Source: Pyropia yezoensis (Eukaryota > Rhodophyta > Bangiophyceae > Bangiales > Bangiaceae). Taken from it: 64,000 nt of DNA. The notes below the pieces were generated by a model. The model did not search any database and was not told the origin of the DNA. It was given only the letters and a program-made list of their open reading frames with translations. Shown here one piece after another: positions 45,130-57,050 of the stretch; position 1 is the first letter of the stretch, and every line of letters begins with the position of its first letter. The stretch lies in assembly GCA_009829735.1 (NCBI GenBank), contig CM020618.1, positions 7,070,627 through 7,134,626 of the forward strand, written 5' to 3'. A program made the position numbers and the translations under genes.

Positions 45130-46563
45130 CGACGACTGTTAACGCCACCGTGCCAACCACCTGGCCGGCACGGCCGGCATCTTCTCCGAGAATGAGGACG
45201 GCCTCAAATACCGGCGGGCACCCGTTGATGGACGACATCAGGTCGTTGTTCCCGTGTCCTTACGGCAAGCCGTCATGGAGCGAGAACACGACAACCCCAC
45301 AGCCGGACACCCGGGGAGGTCGCGCATGTCGCAGCAATGCGGAGGTGCTTCTACTGGCCAGCAATGGCCGTCGACGTGGTCGACCACGTGCGAGGATGCC
45401 ATCCGTGTGCACGGAATCGTATGAGTCTTCATAGGCGGGCATCCGCTATGAAATTGTTCTCCCCGGATGGGCCCAACGAGAAAGTCGATATCGACATACT
45501 CGGGCCGCTTACGGTAACGGAAGAAGGGAACAGGTACATCGTGGTCATGTCGGACCGCTTTACTAAGCTGTCACGGGCAGTAGCAATCCCGGACGATACG
45601 GCCTACACCATCATGAACGCAGTGGTTGACCACTGGATTAGTGCTTACAGAGTAATGAAGCAACTCCTCTCCGACAACGGAGCAAACCTTACGTCAGCAT
45701 TCCGCACTAGGGTCTTGAGCATGTTCGGTATCGAACCACGTCGGGCATCCGACTACCACTCGCAATCCAACGGGCAGGTGGAGCGGTTCAACCGCACCAT
45801 CGTCAAGATGCTCCAAGGCTATGTGGCGGAACACACGAAGACGTGGGACAGGCTCCTGTCCGTCGTGACCCTGGCATACAATGCCAGGCCCCACCGGAGA
45901 ACCACCATTGCCCCACTGGATTGGGTCATGCCAATGGGCGTCGGTAATCTGACACTGCAACCGGGCAGATGCACTCGGTATGACATACCGAAGGGCCGAC
46001 CGGCCGAATGGATCCACTTAGCTTGGTTGGCCAAGCTATCGTGGATGATACCTAAGCTCTAGGGAGCCCTTGACCGTACACAACTTCGATACAAGAAGAA
46101 CTTCGACGCCCGGCTACGGGTACGCAACGCTACCCTGATCACAGGTGACTGGGTCTACATCAGACACCAGAAGTTCCGAGGGAACAAGCTTATGCAACCG
46201 GTCAAGGGACCGTACCAGATCTTGCACAGAGATGATCACTCTGTAATACTGCACTCCGATACGGAGATACAACGCATCAATCTCAATGATGTGACACCTT
46301 CTCCAAAGCCGGAACAGCCTCAGCCGGTACCGGCTGGGTTGCTACATGAAACTCTTACAACCCACCGGTCAGATGACCCGGTGGGGCCGGATGGGATTCC
46401 GTACCAAGTCGAGAGCGTGGTCGGACACACCGACCCGGACCTACCAGGACTCTGGTACGTCAAGGTGATGTGGGTCGGATACGACTCACCGACCTGGGAA
46501 CAGGCGGCGAATATACCCCGTCAACTTCTTATGCCTTACATGAGGCGACGACGCCTACTGTAA
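45117..46563 (+). pseudogene. Element D integrase and chromodomain
   Basis: After the deletion joint the integrase N-terminus is out of frame; 45337-46062 is open: CHPCARNRMSLH, DIDILGPLTVTEEGN, LLSDNGANLTSAF, NGQVERFNRTIVKML. TAG at 46060 (AAG in C). The remainder, with IRHQKFRGNKLMQ, leads to a chromodomain (PYQVESVVGHTDPD, YVKVMWVGYDSPTWEQ) ending at TAA 46561. The D,D,E core is intact. Confidence 0.87.
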
Positions 46564-46641
46564 CAACCCAACCGACACCGACTTCGGCTGTTGGGGGGTG
46601 GGGCTTAGTCCTACTAAGTTGGGTGTGACATGGTTACGGCA

Positions 46642-46735
46642 GACTTAGGTTTCTAAATCAAATCAGACTTAGGTTTCTAAGTCGAACTAAGCTTAGGTAA
46701 GTCAGTCAACCAGAACCTTAATAAGTTGACTTAAA
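46642..46735. terminator. AT-rich palindrome cluster (element D)
   Basis: Two copies of the GACTTAG-GTTT-CTAAGTC hairpin (46642-46659 with one change, 46666-46683 perfect) and trailing half-sites. Same position as in C, between the chromodomain and the antisense ORF end. Confidence 0.45.
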
Positions 46736-46938
46736 GGTAAAAGCGAACTCCGATAATGTCGAAGTGACCAGGGGGCTTACGAAGGAGGATGACCTCCCCA
46801 AGCCAACACACAGAGTACTCCCCAAAGGCAGCCATTCGTATCATGCAAACGCCCCAGCGGGGGATGAGTTTATACTCACTACTACCCGGCCACCATAAGG
46901 TTCACCGGGGCCCTCTCCCTCACAAACAATGCCACTCC

Positions 46939-49268
46939 TCAGTGGGTAGACCCACTGCCCGAGGGAGGCCACTCACGCGTAAACGCGTACACCTCCATGC
47001 TCCACCGGTCGGCAATCTCACGACGGTCAATCACCCGAGTTACCTCGGTGTATAGCTCGACGAGGGTGCTGCGGCCAGCCTCCACGTCATGCAGAGCTGT
47101 CTGGAGGCGGTCCAGCACGCCATTGAAGCAACGCGCGAAACCAACCAGCGCAGCACCTCGGGGGATATCCCCCCAGCTAACAGAGAGACCCTCCCGCATC
47201 TCGCGGGCAATGAGGGCGTCAACGCCCTCATACCATAGACGGGGACCCCCGTCACGCATGACAATGGCGGAAGGTAACACTGGCGCAGCCAGAGGAGCCA
47301 CAGGAGCCGACACGGCTATCACCGGATCCGGTGGCGCCTGATACGAGGCCCAATAGGACCCCACCGAAGGGGTTCCACCGTAAACCCGGCGGGGCTCTGC
47401 CCGACTACGCGACACCTCACGCTCCCCGCCCGCAGAGTCCCACTCTCGGGGACGACGGCCAAACCCCACCGGTATCGGGTTACCGAACCACGGGGCGAGG
47501 ATCTGAAGAGGGTCATGGATAACGATGGGAATGCCCACGTCCGGAGAAGCCTCGGTGGACGCCCGCCCACTGCAACTGGGCTCACCCGACTGAGTACGCC
47601 GGATGCGCAACGAGTGAAGAGGCAAGGGGGAAGCCCCAGCCTGCGGATGCCGGTACGGGGGAAGGTTCCACACCTCAGCCCAGTTCACGGCATCGTGAAC
47701 GGCCAGGAGGGCCTCGAACTCCCGGGCCAACCCGGTCTTGGCAGCGATCATGTCTACGCCCAACTGCACGATGTGCCGACGGACCTCCGTCGGAAGATGA
47801 AACAGGCGCCCCTGCCGACGGAAGGACAGCAGGACGGAGGAATCCTGCCCGATGGTAGACTCAAGGGTGAAGGTCCCCTGCAACGCGTGGACAGGCCGGG
47901 AGGCCAACACACTACCGAAGTATCGGAGACAGGAGCCGATGTCAAACCGGAAAGCAGGGGCGGGCTCCCAACCCACCTGCCACGGAGGCGGGCGCACGGG
48001 AGTGTACACCGGCGCGCGATTGTTACCGGTCTGCAACGCACACGTTACATCGGTGCGGAACGCGTCCGCCATGACACCATGGTTGCGTCGCCAGCTCGAC
48101 GCTGACTTCAAACACGCCATGGGCGGGTATGGGGCCGTCAACGTCACGTACGGGGATACCCCCGGGAAGTACTCGAACCCGGGGTACCGGCCGGTGTCAC
48201 CCACCATCTCCCCAACCGCAACCGGCTCCGCCGCCGCCGCGACCCCCCGAGCACTAGCCGGGTAGTCAACCTCCCGTGGCAACGCGGGGGCAATCAGGTC
48301 ACATACCCCGAAGGCGGAGTCGAGGTAGAGCTCGCCCCGCCCCACCCGGGTGCGCCAGAGCTGCGCATGCCGGTCGTCCGGCGGACTCAGGACCCAATGA
48401 TGCTCCACCTGGACCGCATTCGGCTGGTTGACCAGCCGCACCAACTCCCGCTCCCAACTCGGGTCCAACTTGACACGCCCGGAGGACCCTCCACGGTGAC
48501 GCGGCTGGTGGAAGTCCACCCGCATCCGCCCAGCGGACTCCATGGACTCCTTCACGGTGGAGCCTCGAACCCGAGCCACCAAGTCGGACATCGACATGGA
48601 CGGTTGACCCGCCACCAAGGCGACGCCGCTACCCATCTGCCGGTGGGGCACAGGGGGAAGCCCCACCGGCAGATGGGCCGGTGCCGAAAGCGCACGGGGC
48701 CGAGGAGAAAGAAGAAGGGCGGGCGCCCGCCCGGAGTAGCTCCCGGAGTCCACCGCCATCGGGGAAGACACGTTTTGACGACCTGTCGCACGCGGCACCG
48801 TGGGCAGAGCGTCGCCGCCACCTGGGCCCGATGTAGGCACCACGGGGACGGAGAGGGTAGGCCCGTGACCCACCTCCGCGGATGCGCCACACCCGCGCCA
48901 TCTTGACCCGCCGTCCCGGCCGGGGTACCACCACGACCGTCCGACACACCGGCTGCGCCGTGTTGGGGTAGAGCCGCTCCGGTACCGGCGACAGGAGCCA
49001 TCCGGGCCGCCGGAGGAGTAAGAGTAGAGGCAGCCGCTACCCGCGGTTGACCGCCACCCGACGGAGCCGCCGTGCCGCTGCACACGGATGACAACCCGCC
49101 CGGCGCGCCTTCCGCAGCCACACGGAGGGCTACCCGGTCGTCGTCGTCGGACGAGCTCGCCAAGAAGCACTAGGCAGAGGTGGCGGAGACAGGAACGTCG
49201 TTCTGCATCACCTCCTCCTGCTCCTCGAGCAGGAGGTCGTCCTCGCCCCCGGGCACCTAGGGGTCCGA
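46939..49268 (-). pseudogene. Antisense ORF of element D (aORF-C family)
   Basis: The C-terminal ~640 codons (to TGA 46939) are open and continue across the point where C has its stop. The N-terminal part has lost the ATG (GTG about 49268), and carries TAG at 49257-49259 and 49170-49172 and a frameshift near 48890. Protein features as in C. About 47870-48290 is nearly identical to C 35577-36000, including the PPPWQVGWEP and FGSVLASRPVHAL motifs. Confidence 0.72.
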
Positions 49269-49858
49269 CACGGTGGAGACGGGGTAGCAGGGGCGCCCCG
49301 TCCCAAAAAGCCGCAGCCGGCTCGACCCGGTACAAGGAACGCTCGCGGACGAGCCAGGGAAGCGCGGGCACCCGCGCTTATAACCACACAGCTCAGCACG
49401 AGCGACACGGCAGCGCGGGACGACCCGCGCCAGCCGAGCTACGAGGGCGCTCCACCCAGGCACCTGGACCGGGGCCACGCCCCCCTCACACGGGGTAATC
49501 AAGGGGGGTCGACCCCAACCGCCCCCACGCAACGCGGGCAGCCCCCGCCCCCACTCACTCGTCCACACGAGAGGGGCTCCCCTACCACCAGACGCCTGGT
49601 GGCGGATCCGCTTGCACCACCCCTCGGAAAGAGGGGTCGTGAACAAGATCCCGCATCGGGAACTCAACGGTCCGGGAAACGGATCGTCGTGTGTACCACA
49701 CGAAGGGGGTCACCCCCCTCAGACAACCTAAAAAAGGGGTGTCTGTCGCGACCGGGCGGAAAGCCCCACCCGACTGGTAAACGGTCACGCGACCCACTTA
49801 CATTCGGAAACCCGAACGAAGCTCGACCCGAGGACGGGCCGAATCTAAGGGGGGGATA

Positions 49859-50220
49859 TGTAGCAATATGGGAGACCGTACTGTGACCCTAATATAGGGG
49901 GACTACTTCTAACCCTTAACTTTCATTTTGGTAGTCCGTATTGGTCACGGTACCTGTAAATTACGTATGACCAGAGGGACTTGCATCTTGGGGTGGAGGG
50001 TAGTTAGTAGTGTCTCCGAGGGTTTATAACGAGGGGGCCGGCGGCGAATCCACCGCAGGCCATGGTAGAACAAGAAGCCCCTCCCATTTGGGCTCCCATC
50101 TCGGTCCCGTGGCTTGTGCTCCAAGGACAGCAACCTTGGCCTCCCGGTGACGTTAATGCCGATCCCCCTTGGTGAGTGTTGCCTGAGAGTGGACGTGCAG
50201 CGGATACCTATTGTGCTACA
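49859..50220 (+). repeat. 3' LTR of element D
   Basis: 362 bp, preceded by the AAGGGGGGGATA polypurine tract; ends GCTACA. Confidence 0.94.
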
Positions 50221-51453
50221 CCTCGCCTACGCCTACTGCCAGGTGCACCACTCCCGGCGGCAGAGCCACCAGACTCACTCAAAGAAGAACCAGAGTCCAA
50301 CGTCTCGTCAGCAACAGCAGCAGCAAAGTCCCGCTGCTGCTTGGCCAGATACTCCCTCGACGCACCTGAGTCACCATGTTGCGCAAGGTAGCAACCGCCT
50401 GGGCCACAGAATAGATGGTTGTGACCTTAGCGTACATGGCCGGGGAAAGCGCGATGTAAAAGCGAGTGGGCAGTACCGCATAAAGTCGCTCAACGTCCTT
50501 ACGCAGCGCCTCCTGGAGGCGATGGATGGTCTTCTGCTTGTCCGTGACAGCCCGTCCATACGAGCAAATGTAGAAGGCATATTGCGGGTAAATGCCGTCA
50601 TCCAGGTATTAGGGAAGAGCGCTCGTGTGGCCATTGATTCTGAATGGCTTGCTGCCGGGCGGGCAATCCCCCGCAGTGATATCCTGGTAGAGCGGAGACT
50701 GCTGCATAACATTGAGGTCATTCATACTGCACGGGCAGCCGACAAACAGGTGCCAGATATACAGGTCCGCGTCACAAACGGTCTCCATGACAACTGCCCG
50801 ACGCCCCTTCCTGTTTTGGTACAGCCCAGCCTGCCCCTTCCGACAGTTCTTCCACTACTGCTGGGAACAGTCCAGCGATCCAATGCAGCCCGGCATGCCC
50901 CTCTCCGCGTCCTCTTCAGCAGCACGTCCAGCTCGGCATCGTTGGGTGGGCGCGGGTACTCGCCTCCAAACTCACGACCAATAAAAACAACAAGCCTCTT
51001 TACAGAAATCTTGATCGTGGTGGAGGAAATGCGGCAATACTCATCGGCACGGCCGGTGGCTTCCCCATTTTCCAGCACTCGAAAAGCGGCAACCAGCTTC
51101 TGCAGCGGGTCGGCCTGCAGTTGGCCGGTTGCGTTGACCTTCTGCGCCCACCACGAGCGGTCCTTCAAAGCTCGATACACGCGAACAAGCACAGCGCGAG
51201 GGACGCGAGAGCGACGCTCAAAATCGTCCTCCGAGTACACAGGGGGGGCACAATTAACACCAAAATAGTCATGTAAAATACAAAACATGCCAAACGCGAA
51301 GTCCCGTCGCTTGTTCTGCCGGCCCCGCGAAAATCCGCGGTACCTCAGCCGCTTCCGATGGTGGGTCGCGAGCACACGGCGGCAATATCGCGGCAGAACG
51401 GACAGGTGGGCAGCAACGGCCGAGGCCGCCTCAATGTCTTCCTGGTCCCGCAT
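50221..51453 (-). pseudogene. PIF/Harbinger (HARBI1-like) DDE transposase, N-terminal and catalytic part
   Basis: From ATG 51453 (upstream frame open to about 51517). N-terminal helix-rich part: FSRGRQNKRRDFAFGMF, LHDYFGVN, DDFERRSRVPRAV, ADEYCRISSTTIKIS. A frameshift near 50920 leads into the DDE core: GCIGSLDCSQQ (Asp codon 50870-50872), DADLYIWHLFVGCP, MNDLNVMQQSPLY (Asp 50717-50719), GIYPQYAFYICSYG, KDVERLYAVLPTRF (Glu 50489-50491). Stops TAG 50855-50857 (expected Trp) and TAA 50609-50611 (expected Tyr). It cuts and pastes the transposon. The C-terminus lies across element D at 40326-40529. Confidence 0.85.
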
Positions 51454-53340
51454 CAGCGCGCAAACGTCCAGATCAAGCTCCTCCTCTATGCCGGCGGGTC
51501 CACGGGTCTATTGGCGGGGGGTAAAGTAGCTTATGGCAGGCGTAGGGACGCGGGTGACGACGATAATGGGCATGACGACGACGACGATGAGCGTGGCGGC
51601 GGTGGCGACGGCGGCGGGCGTGGTTGGCCACCCCCCCTGGAATAGGCCCCAGGGCCAGTGTCGCCACGGACACGCCGCGCCCCCCCCCCCGACCCCCCGA
51701 ACATACTTGCAGACGGCGGTCGGGTGGCCAGAGCACGCAAGCACCTTCCTATCTTCGCGTGGGCCAATCAGGGGCCAGGAATCAGGCAAACGGTGTGCCC
51801 CCTGTCCTCCCCCCTCATTCAGTCGCCCCAGAGGCGCGATGCGGTCGGGCCACCGCACGCTCATCCGCCACCAGCAAGAAAACGCTACTTGCAGGGGGAG
51901 GGGGCTCGGCGGCCGTTCCTAGGCTCTCCCGCCTGCATCAAACCACCCAATCAGCGGGCGGCAAGCACTGCGGCGCCGCCGCCTCTCCACGCCAGGTGCC
52001 CATTCCACGCAGTTGTGGAGGGGGGGTGCTTTCGCTATCGCTGCCGTAAATCAATGGTCCCAGGGGTGATAGCAACAAAGCACACACGTGTTGTCATTGA
52101 TCATGAGACCGCGGCGTGGATTGCTGCCGGCAAAAACCTCGTCCCGACGGGATAGCTGGCATGCGCTTCGGCACACGAGGGCGATATTACCTTAGAAAAC
52201 TGACGGCGGGGCGCATCATGCGCCAGTCAGGAGGCGATCGTTGGACGACGCGGACGCGATCGTCTACGTCTAAAATGGTGTTCAAAAAATTGCCACGCGG
52301 CACTCTACTGACTCTCCAGATCGCCTGCCAGAGGGCCTCGAGATTGGGGAATTGTCTTGGTTCTCCCCCATTTATGAAACAAACAAGGCGGGACCAAGAC
52401 CAACCCCCATTTCTGAATATCAATCCACAAGGAGTTACCGCCGGTCGGGTAAATGAGTTCAAAACGCTCGCAATAGTCTTGGGGTCCCAGTGTTGCTACA
52501 GGCACCCGACCAACCCGTTTATTGCCGAATCGACCACATTTGTGTCATATTGGGGTGGTTTGGGGGGCAAGTTTCTTCCACTTGTACATATTCGGTTGGG
52601 GTTTGCTGTTGAAGGGCATGCTCTGCGGGTGAACCCACCAGGCACGTCCGAAGTGACATTTATTTCTGATCTCGTGGAAACCTGGCCGAATACTTCACAC
52701 GTGGCACGTATAGGAAAGACCCAGCTTGGAAAGGGTCACATACCAACAACACGTTCCCCATATCGCTCCGTACAGCATTTGGCGATGTTCATCGCAGTGA
52801 ACGTAAGTACACCCGGATAGAAAACCCGCGAATCGGGAGCTGGTCGGAACGCGGTCGGGCGTTCCACAGGATCGGCCTGTATGGGGAACGCACCCCCCCC
52901 ATCCGACCAGGTCCGAGCCCCGGATTGGCCGATTGGCTGGCGACGACGACTGTTTTCGTGATTAAACTCAAAGTCACGTTTTCGAGATCAAGTATTTGAC
53001 GAGCACAAAAAGTCACACGTCACGTGGTCGTTGCAATCCGGTCCCTTCGGCAAGCCACGTGCTCCATGCTACCATGGCACCTGCCGCGAGCCTGTCATCC
53101 AGCTGTCAGAAAAGCACTGACCCCTCGACAGGGGGCGTGGACGGGGGGGGTGGGATGCGCGCAGAGGTGGTGGGCCCCTCAAGAGGACCCCGACGTGGTC
53201 CACAGACATATAGTCGACGTTTCTTGACGCGGCCTCTGGGGCGTGCCACGTTGCGAGCCGCGGACGGCGGGGATGCCGCCCCTGGCACACGTCCACGACA
53301 GGTGCGGGGGTCGGTTAGGGTGCGCTTGAGCCCTTCCCAG
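51454..53340. other. Region upstream of Harbinger transposase, no recognised gene
   Basis: GC-rich and repetitive to about 52050 (CGTCGTC-type codon repeats at 51550-51610, a C run about 51680, one minisatellite-like GGGCGGCAAGC at 51955). 52116-52820 is less GC-rich and holds a 234-codon plus-strand ORF without recognisable motif. The right terminal inverted repeat of the Harbinger element should lie here, but I could not identify it. Confidence 0.3.
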
Positions 53341-53503
53341 CAGGAGGGGCGGCTCCCGCCTGGAGCGGGGCCCTTTCCACAGCCTCAGAATCAGGGCAGC
53401 TCGGGGGGAAGGCGCACAACCGTCGCCAGGAGGGGGGGCGTTGGCCGCCTGGGGCGGGACCCCTTCCACAGACCCTCAAAATCAAGGCAGTGGGGGGGGG
53501 GTA
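53341..53503 (+). repeat. Two-copy direct repeat, unit ~87 bp
   Basis: Copies at about 53341-53413 and 53428-53503, each with GGAGGGG, CGCCTGG-GCGGG, CCTTTCCACAG, TCA-AATCA-GGCAG and a G run. Function unknown. Confidence 0.55.
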
Positions 53504-53632
53504 GCACAGAACGGGCCCCATGTGGACAGGCAGGTCGCTCCCTGTGCGCGTCGCCCGTTTAAGGGGGTGAAGCGCCAGGGGGGTGGGGGGTGGTGCGCTG
53601 GTGGCGCCGCGTCCGTCGTCGCACGCGATGGC

Positions 53633-54101
53633 TGTGGCAAAAGCCACTCGCACACGCGGCACCCAAGTTGGGGCGGTGCGCAAGGGCTGCCTCCCGTGTC
53701 GGGGGAGCCGGTTGAAGTGCTAGTCGCACACACCCTGTCCCTGTTGTGGGACAATCTCCCCCCTAACAAACAAGAAGACGGTGTGTGGGCCAACAGTTTC
53801 TTGGTCGGGACGGGGAAGCGAGGCCAAGCCCCGCTGTCCCTCCCCTTATCCCCCCAGGGTCCCCTCAGAATCTCGCCACTCAGAATCTCCCACCCCAGCA
53901 CCTGCCCACCGGGCCACACGAAAATTCAAGACGATAAATGCAGAAAACCCTCCAATCCAAGTTGGATTTACTACTAAGCTAACTATCCCAAACTTAGGGA
54001 ATCTGGACCCAAATGCAGGGGGAGGAACGGGTCAGGGTAGTGTCCTGCCGCCCCTTGCATGGCACGTGTTGCCCCCCTACCTGGGGGTCAATACTGCCAC
54101 A
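53633..54101 (-). repeat. 3' LTR of B3
   Basis: 469 bp, TGTGGC...TGCCACA; polypurine tract on the minus strand just outside (54102-54114). Confidence 0.93.
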
Positions 54102-54436
54102 CTCCCCTCTCCTCAGTTCCGACCGACCCGGTCGGCCCTGCGAGGGGGCGTAGAGACGCACATCGCGGCGTTGGGGGCGCGTCTTGCTGTCCCCCTGGTA
54201 CTTCACGCGGACGTGGAGGCGGTCACGTTGACCGCCCCTGTCCTCAAGCCTACCCACTCGGCAGCTTGCTCTCATCGGTACTCACCTCACCACCACCAAC
54301 TTATCCTCTTCACCTTCCCGTGGGCCGCCCCACGCTGGGGAGGCCACCCATCTACCCGCGATCCGAGCCCCCATGAACTCGAGGCGGGTCTCGTGCAGCT
54401 GCCACCGCGTTGGCTTTCCCTAACTTGAGGTGAGCC

Positions 54437-54811
54437 ATGGTGACCCAGTAGTCGGCGTCTGACTCCCTGGCCGAACGGATGGAGGATACATCCTGCGATG
54501 TGGCGCCCGCCGGGACTCCCGGCCGTGGCCCCGCGGTCGCTCCGGGGGATGGTATGCCCGCGTTTTCCGGCGCTACTACCACGGTTGCTCGACCACGTCG
54601 GCTCTGTCATGTTGACGGCTAGCCCGGACCACCTGGTGTTCGCCATGTTGGCAACCCAGTGGCTCCTCGAGGTCATGTCGGCCTGGGTGTCTTGTGTCCA
54701 GCGGCGAAGGATGCTCTGGCATCTATCCCCCCGGCTTATCCAAGGTTTGGAGCAGCTCACCGCGCAGCCAGTTGCTGAGGGGTGCTCATCGGGAGAGCTC
54801 ACTCTGGTGGA
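54437..54811 (+). pseudogene. Antisense ORF of B3, N-terminal fragment with deletion
   Basis: The expected start ATG (54437) is followed by TAG after three codons. About 550 bp present in B1 (3050-3600) is missing at about 54563. The segment LLDHVGSVMLTASPDHLVFA and QRRRMLWHL follows, ending at the insertion at 54812. Confidence 0.6.
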
Positions 54812-55005
54812 ATAACGAAAATGTAGATATAGGAGAGTCGGAATCGAACACGGGCCCTTGAGAACTAAGCGGAATGGCGCGCTCAAAGCACCAGGCAACC
54901 GGGCGAAGTCCCTGACATCTCGAGCCAGATTTGGGGCTTTTGGCCCATCTCATTACAAGTACCTACCTTTTAGGTAAGCCGATCGGTGATTACGTATCAT
55001 GCTAC
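54812..55005 (-). ncRNA. tRNA-like insertion (possible SINE) in B3
   Basis: About 195 bp absent from B1 and B2 at the same place. On the minus strand it has a box A-like TTGCCTGGTGC and a box B-like GTTCGATTCC about 49 nt apart, the spacing of a tRNA gene; arms do not pair well, so it is not a working tRNA. Flanking AGCTC-type similarity (54796-54803, 55006-55012) may be a target duplication. A tRNA-derived SINE or a captured tRNA fragment is the likely origin. Confidence 0.4.
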
Positions 55006-55009
55006 AGCT

Positions 55010-56047
55010 CTCCTCGAGGAGATGCTGCGCCTCCATAAGCTCATCGAGTGCGAGAGCATCGAGCACAAGTTGCGCCGATCTTCCCGCGGGCCCAAGGACG
55101 ATGGCACACTTCGCCAGCTCGTCTGGGTCGGTCGTGAACTTCACGACCGCCGCGTGGTACTCAAGGAGGGGTTGGGCATCGGGGACCACCTGTATGCCCC
55201 GGGGGTGGAACGCCACACTGCGCCTCCCCCGGACAAGGCAATTGTGGTGGCCGTGGCCTCTCACGATGACTACATGACTCAACCCACTGCGGGGGCCCCG
55301 AGTAGGGGTCGCAGTTACTCCCGAACTCCGCCTACTAGGCGAGCCCCCCCGCTTCCTCCTGTCCTATTCCAGCCGCACGGGGACATCCCGATAAGCGCTG
55401 CTGTTGAGTCGTCCACCGCGGTTTCCCTCAACTTGGGGGCCACCCTCCTGACGGTCTATCCCAAGTTGGTATTGCCGGCCACGCCCTTGACCTCCGAAAT
55501 GATGATTACCACGTTGGTGCGCACCATTTCTTGGTTGGCCGCGTCAGCTGCAACCCTTCAAGTTTCCGACACTCCTCAAGTTGAGGAGCGCGTTCGTACT
55601 GTTGTGGCGATCGCGAGTTGCGAGTCGGTAGCGGGGTTTATGACGACCGAGTTGGCTCGTATTGGGTCGATTGTGCCCCAGCCGGCCCTACTTGGGCGCG
55701 GCAAGCGTCGGGCAAGCCGGGCATACTCGCCTCCTCGCCGTCGTCGCCGCGACTCGCGGCGGTCTCCCTCCGTGTCGGAAGACGCGTTGTCTTATTCCGT
55801 CTCGAGGTCCTCTACTCCGTGTGAAACGGAGTCGGTCCGGCGTCTGGGTCGCCAACTTGCGCGCAAGAGCAAGCAGAAGAGTAGCCGCGGTCGTCGCCAC
55901 TTGCGCGACCGTGAGGGGCACGACGGTTCCGACTTGGAGCCGCCGGCCCCGCCGACTGGTGGGGAACGTTATCGGTGTGGATCTCGCCGCTCGCCTCCGC
56001 GTGACGGCAAGGGCCGTGGTGTTGGAGAATCCAGTATGTGTGCCTAG
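55010..56047 (+). CDS. Antisense ORF of B3, C-terminal half, open
   Basis: About 345 codons homologous to B1 3830-4867 without any stop: LHKLIECESIEHKLRR, YAPGVERHTAPPPDKA, SEMMITTLVRTISWLAA, LQVSDTPQVEERVRT and an RS-like tail (RRASRAYSPPRRRRRDSRRS) to TAG at 56045. It has Leu and Gln codons at the two positions that are stops in B1 (the second also in B2), showing the frame is continuous in the ancestor. A start would now lie in the inserted DNA. Confidence 0.6.
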   Translation, partial: LLEEMLRLHKLIECESIEHKLRRSSRGPKDDGTLRQLVWVGRELHDRRVVLKEGLGIGDHLYAPGVERHTAPPPDKAIVVAVASHDDYMTQPTAGAPSRGRSYSRTPPTRRAPPLPPVLFQPHGDIPISAAVESSTAVSLNLGATLLTVYPKLVLPATPLTSEMMITTLVRTISWLAASAATLQVSDTPQVEERVRTVVAIASCESVAGFMTTELARIGSIVPQPALLGRGKRRASRAYSPPRRRRRDSRRSPSVSEDALSYSVSRSSTPCETESVRRLGRQLARKSKQKSSRGRRHLRDREGHDGSDLEPPAPPTGGERYRCGSRRSPPRDGKGRGVGESSMCA

Positions 56048-56169
56048 TTGGCAGCTGCCTTTGTTGTGAGAGTGTGTGGGTTAGGGCTGTAGTTAAAAGC
56101 CACTCTGCGTACCACTTCGACTTGAAGCACTCCCTTGGCACTGTCACTTGGTCTTCCCTCACGTTGAGG

Positions 56170-56545
56170 GAGGGCAGTTAGGGTCGATATCATTCCGGGC
56201 GCAGTATGCCCGGACCTCCTCAGCCGGAAGATCCCCCACGTATCATCTTTGGCCTTATAGCCGAACCAACGCACCCTCAACATGAGGCGGTTGGTGTCCT
56301 TATTTCACAACTTGTGATATTGGTCCAAGAGGCGTTCAACTCGAACCCTCAACCTGGGTGGAACATTCTCCATGTTCACATGAGGTCGAGGAGAGGCGGC
56401 CGGCTTGGCTTGGTGCTTCTCCTCTCCAGACTTCGGGTCGCAACTTGCGCCCGCGCTGAGGGTGACCGCTACTACTGGTCCCTCATGTTGGTCGATATAG
56501 CCGATCTCGGCTTCCGATCAAAGATACTTTGCTGGAGGGTGGCGG
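56170..56545 (-). pseudogene. B3 pol remnants (chromodomain tail joined to PR-RT spacer)
   Basis: Minus strand: LRVRWFGYKAKDDTW with the following KYVEDL deleted, at about 56190-56290; then a joint near 56305 to DNA homologous to B1 7912-8130, between PR and RT. All of RT, RNase H and integrase is gone. Confidence 0.75.
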
Positions 56546-56569
56546 GGGTAACAATTTGCTACAACCCCT

Positions 56570-56962
56570 GTCATAGGCTCGAGCCCATCACCGACGAGTG
56601 AAGGTCCGCCGTCCTCCACCCGCCTAGTTGGCGATGGCTCTATGCCGAAGTTGAATCCAACCCGAGTGGATCTCGCGGGAACAATCCTCTCACCTTGGGA
56701 CGTTCCCTTTGAGTGTACCACCCGGTGGCCGAAGTGCGAACCACCGGTCCAAGGAAGACCCTCAGGGTGAACACCCGACTTGGTTTGGGTGGCATACCGC
56801 CCGCACCAATACCCACGGGCCTGCTGGCTGGAGTGCCTCTAGCACATCCGCGACCCCAGGTACACCTTGTGTCTGGCCAGTCTTCAAAGGCGCCGGAGTA
56901 CAGTCCTCACCGGAGAGTTTCCCGAATGTCGGGGGGTCCGATCCAGCCGTGTTGGCTAACGA
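56570..56962 (-). pseudogene. B3 gag N-terminal remnant
   Basis: Homologous to B1 10520-10909 (minus strand), with indels; the start codon is ACG. Represents the low-complexity gag N-terminus only. Confidence 0.7.
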
Positions 56963-57050
56963 TCCACACGAAACGGTCCAGGTCCACCGTTCCTCTGAGA
57001 CGAAGGGCCCCCTACACCCGGGTGCTCCCGGAGGTAAAGTTTAGCTCTCT

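Larger units (their letters stand above)
40530..50220 (+). mobile_element. Element D: C-family Ty3/gypsy element, deleted in RT/RNase H, nested in Harbinger transposase
   Basis: 362-bp LTRs with TGTAGC/GCTACA ends; flanks cctcc (40525-40529) and cctcg (50221-50225), a target duplication with one change. LTRs differ at about 38 of 362 positions by eye, so D looks older than C. Same plan as C, but about 0.9 kb between RT and integrase is missing. The interrupted transposase reads through in frame. Confidence 0.93.

Noticed and set aside
52116-52820. 234-codon plus-strand ORF as a possible host gene
   Set aside because: No recognisable domain, no homologous copy in the window, and comparable chance ORFs occur all over this GC-rich DNA.
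52850-52935. Inverted GGTCGGA/TCCGACC as a Harbinger terminal repeat
   Set aside because: The arms are only ~70 bp apart, and no partner was found at the other end of the element.
54812-55005. Functional tRNA gene
   Set aside because: Box A and B are recognisable, but acceptor, anticodon and T stems do not pair, so I call it only tRNA-like.
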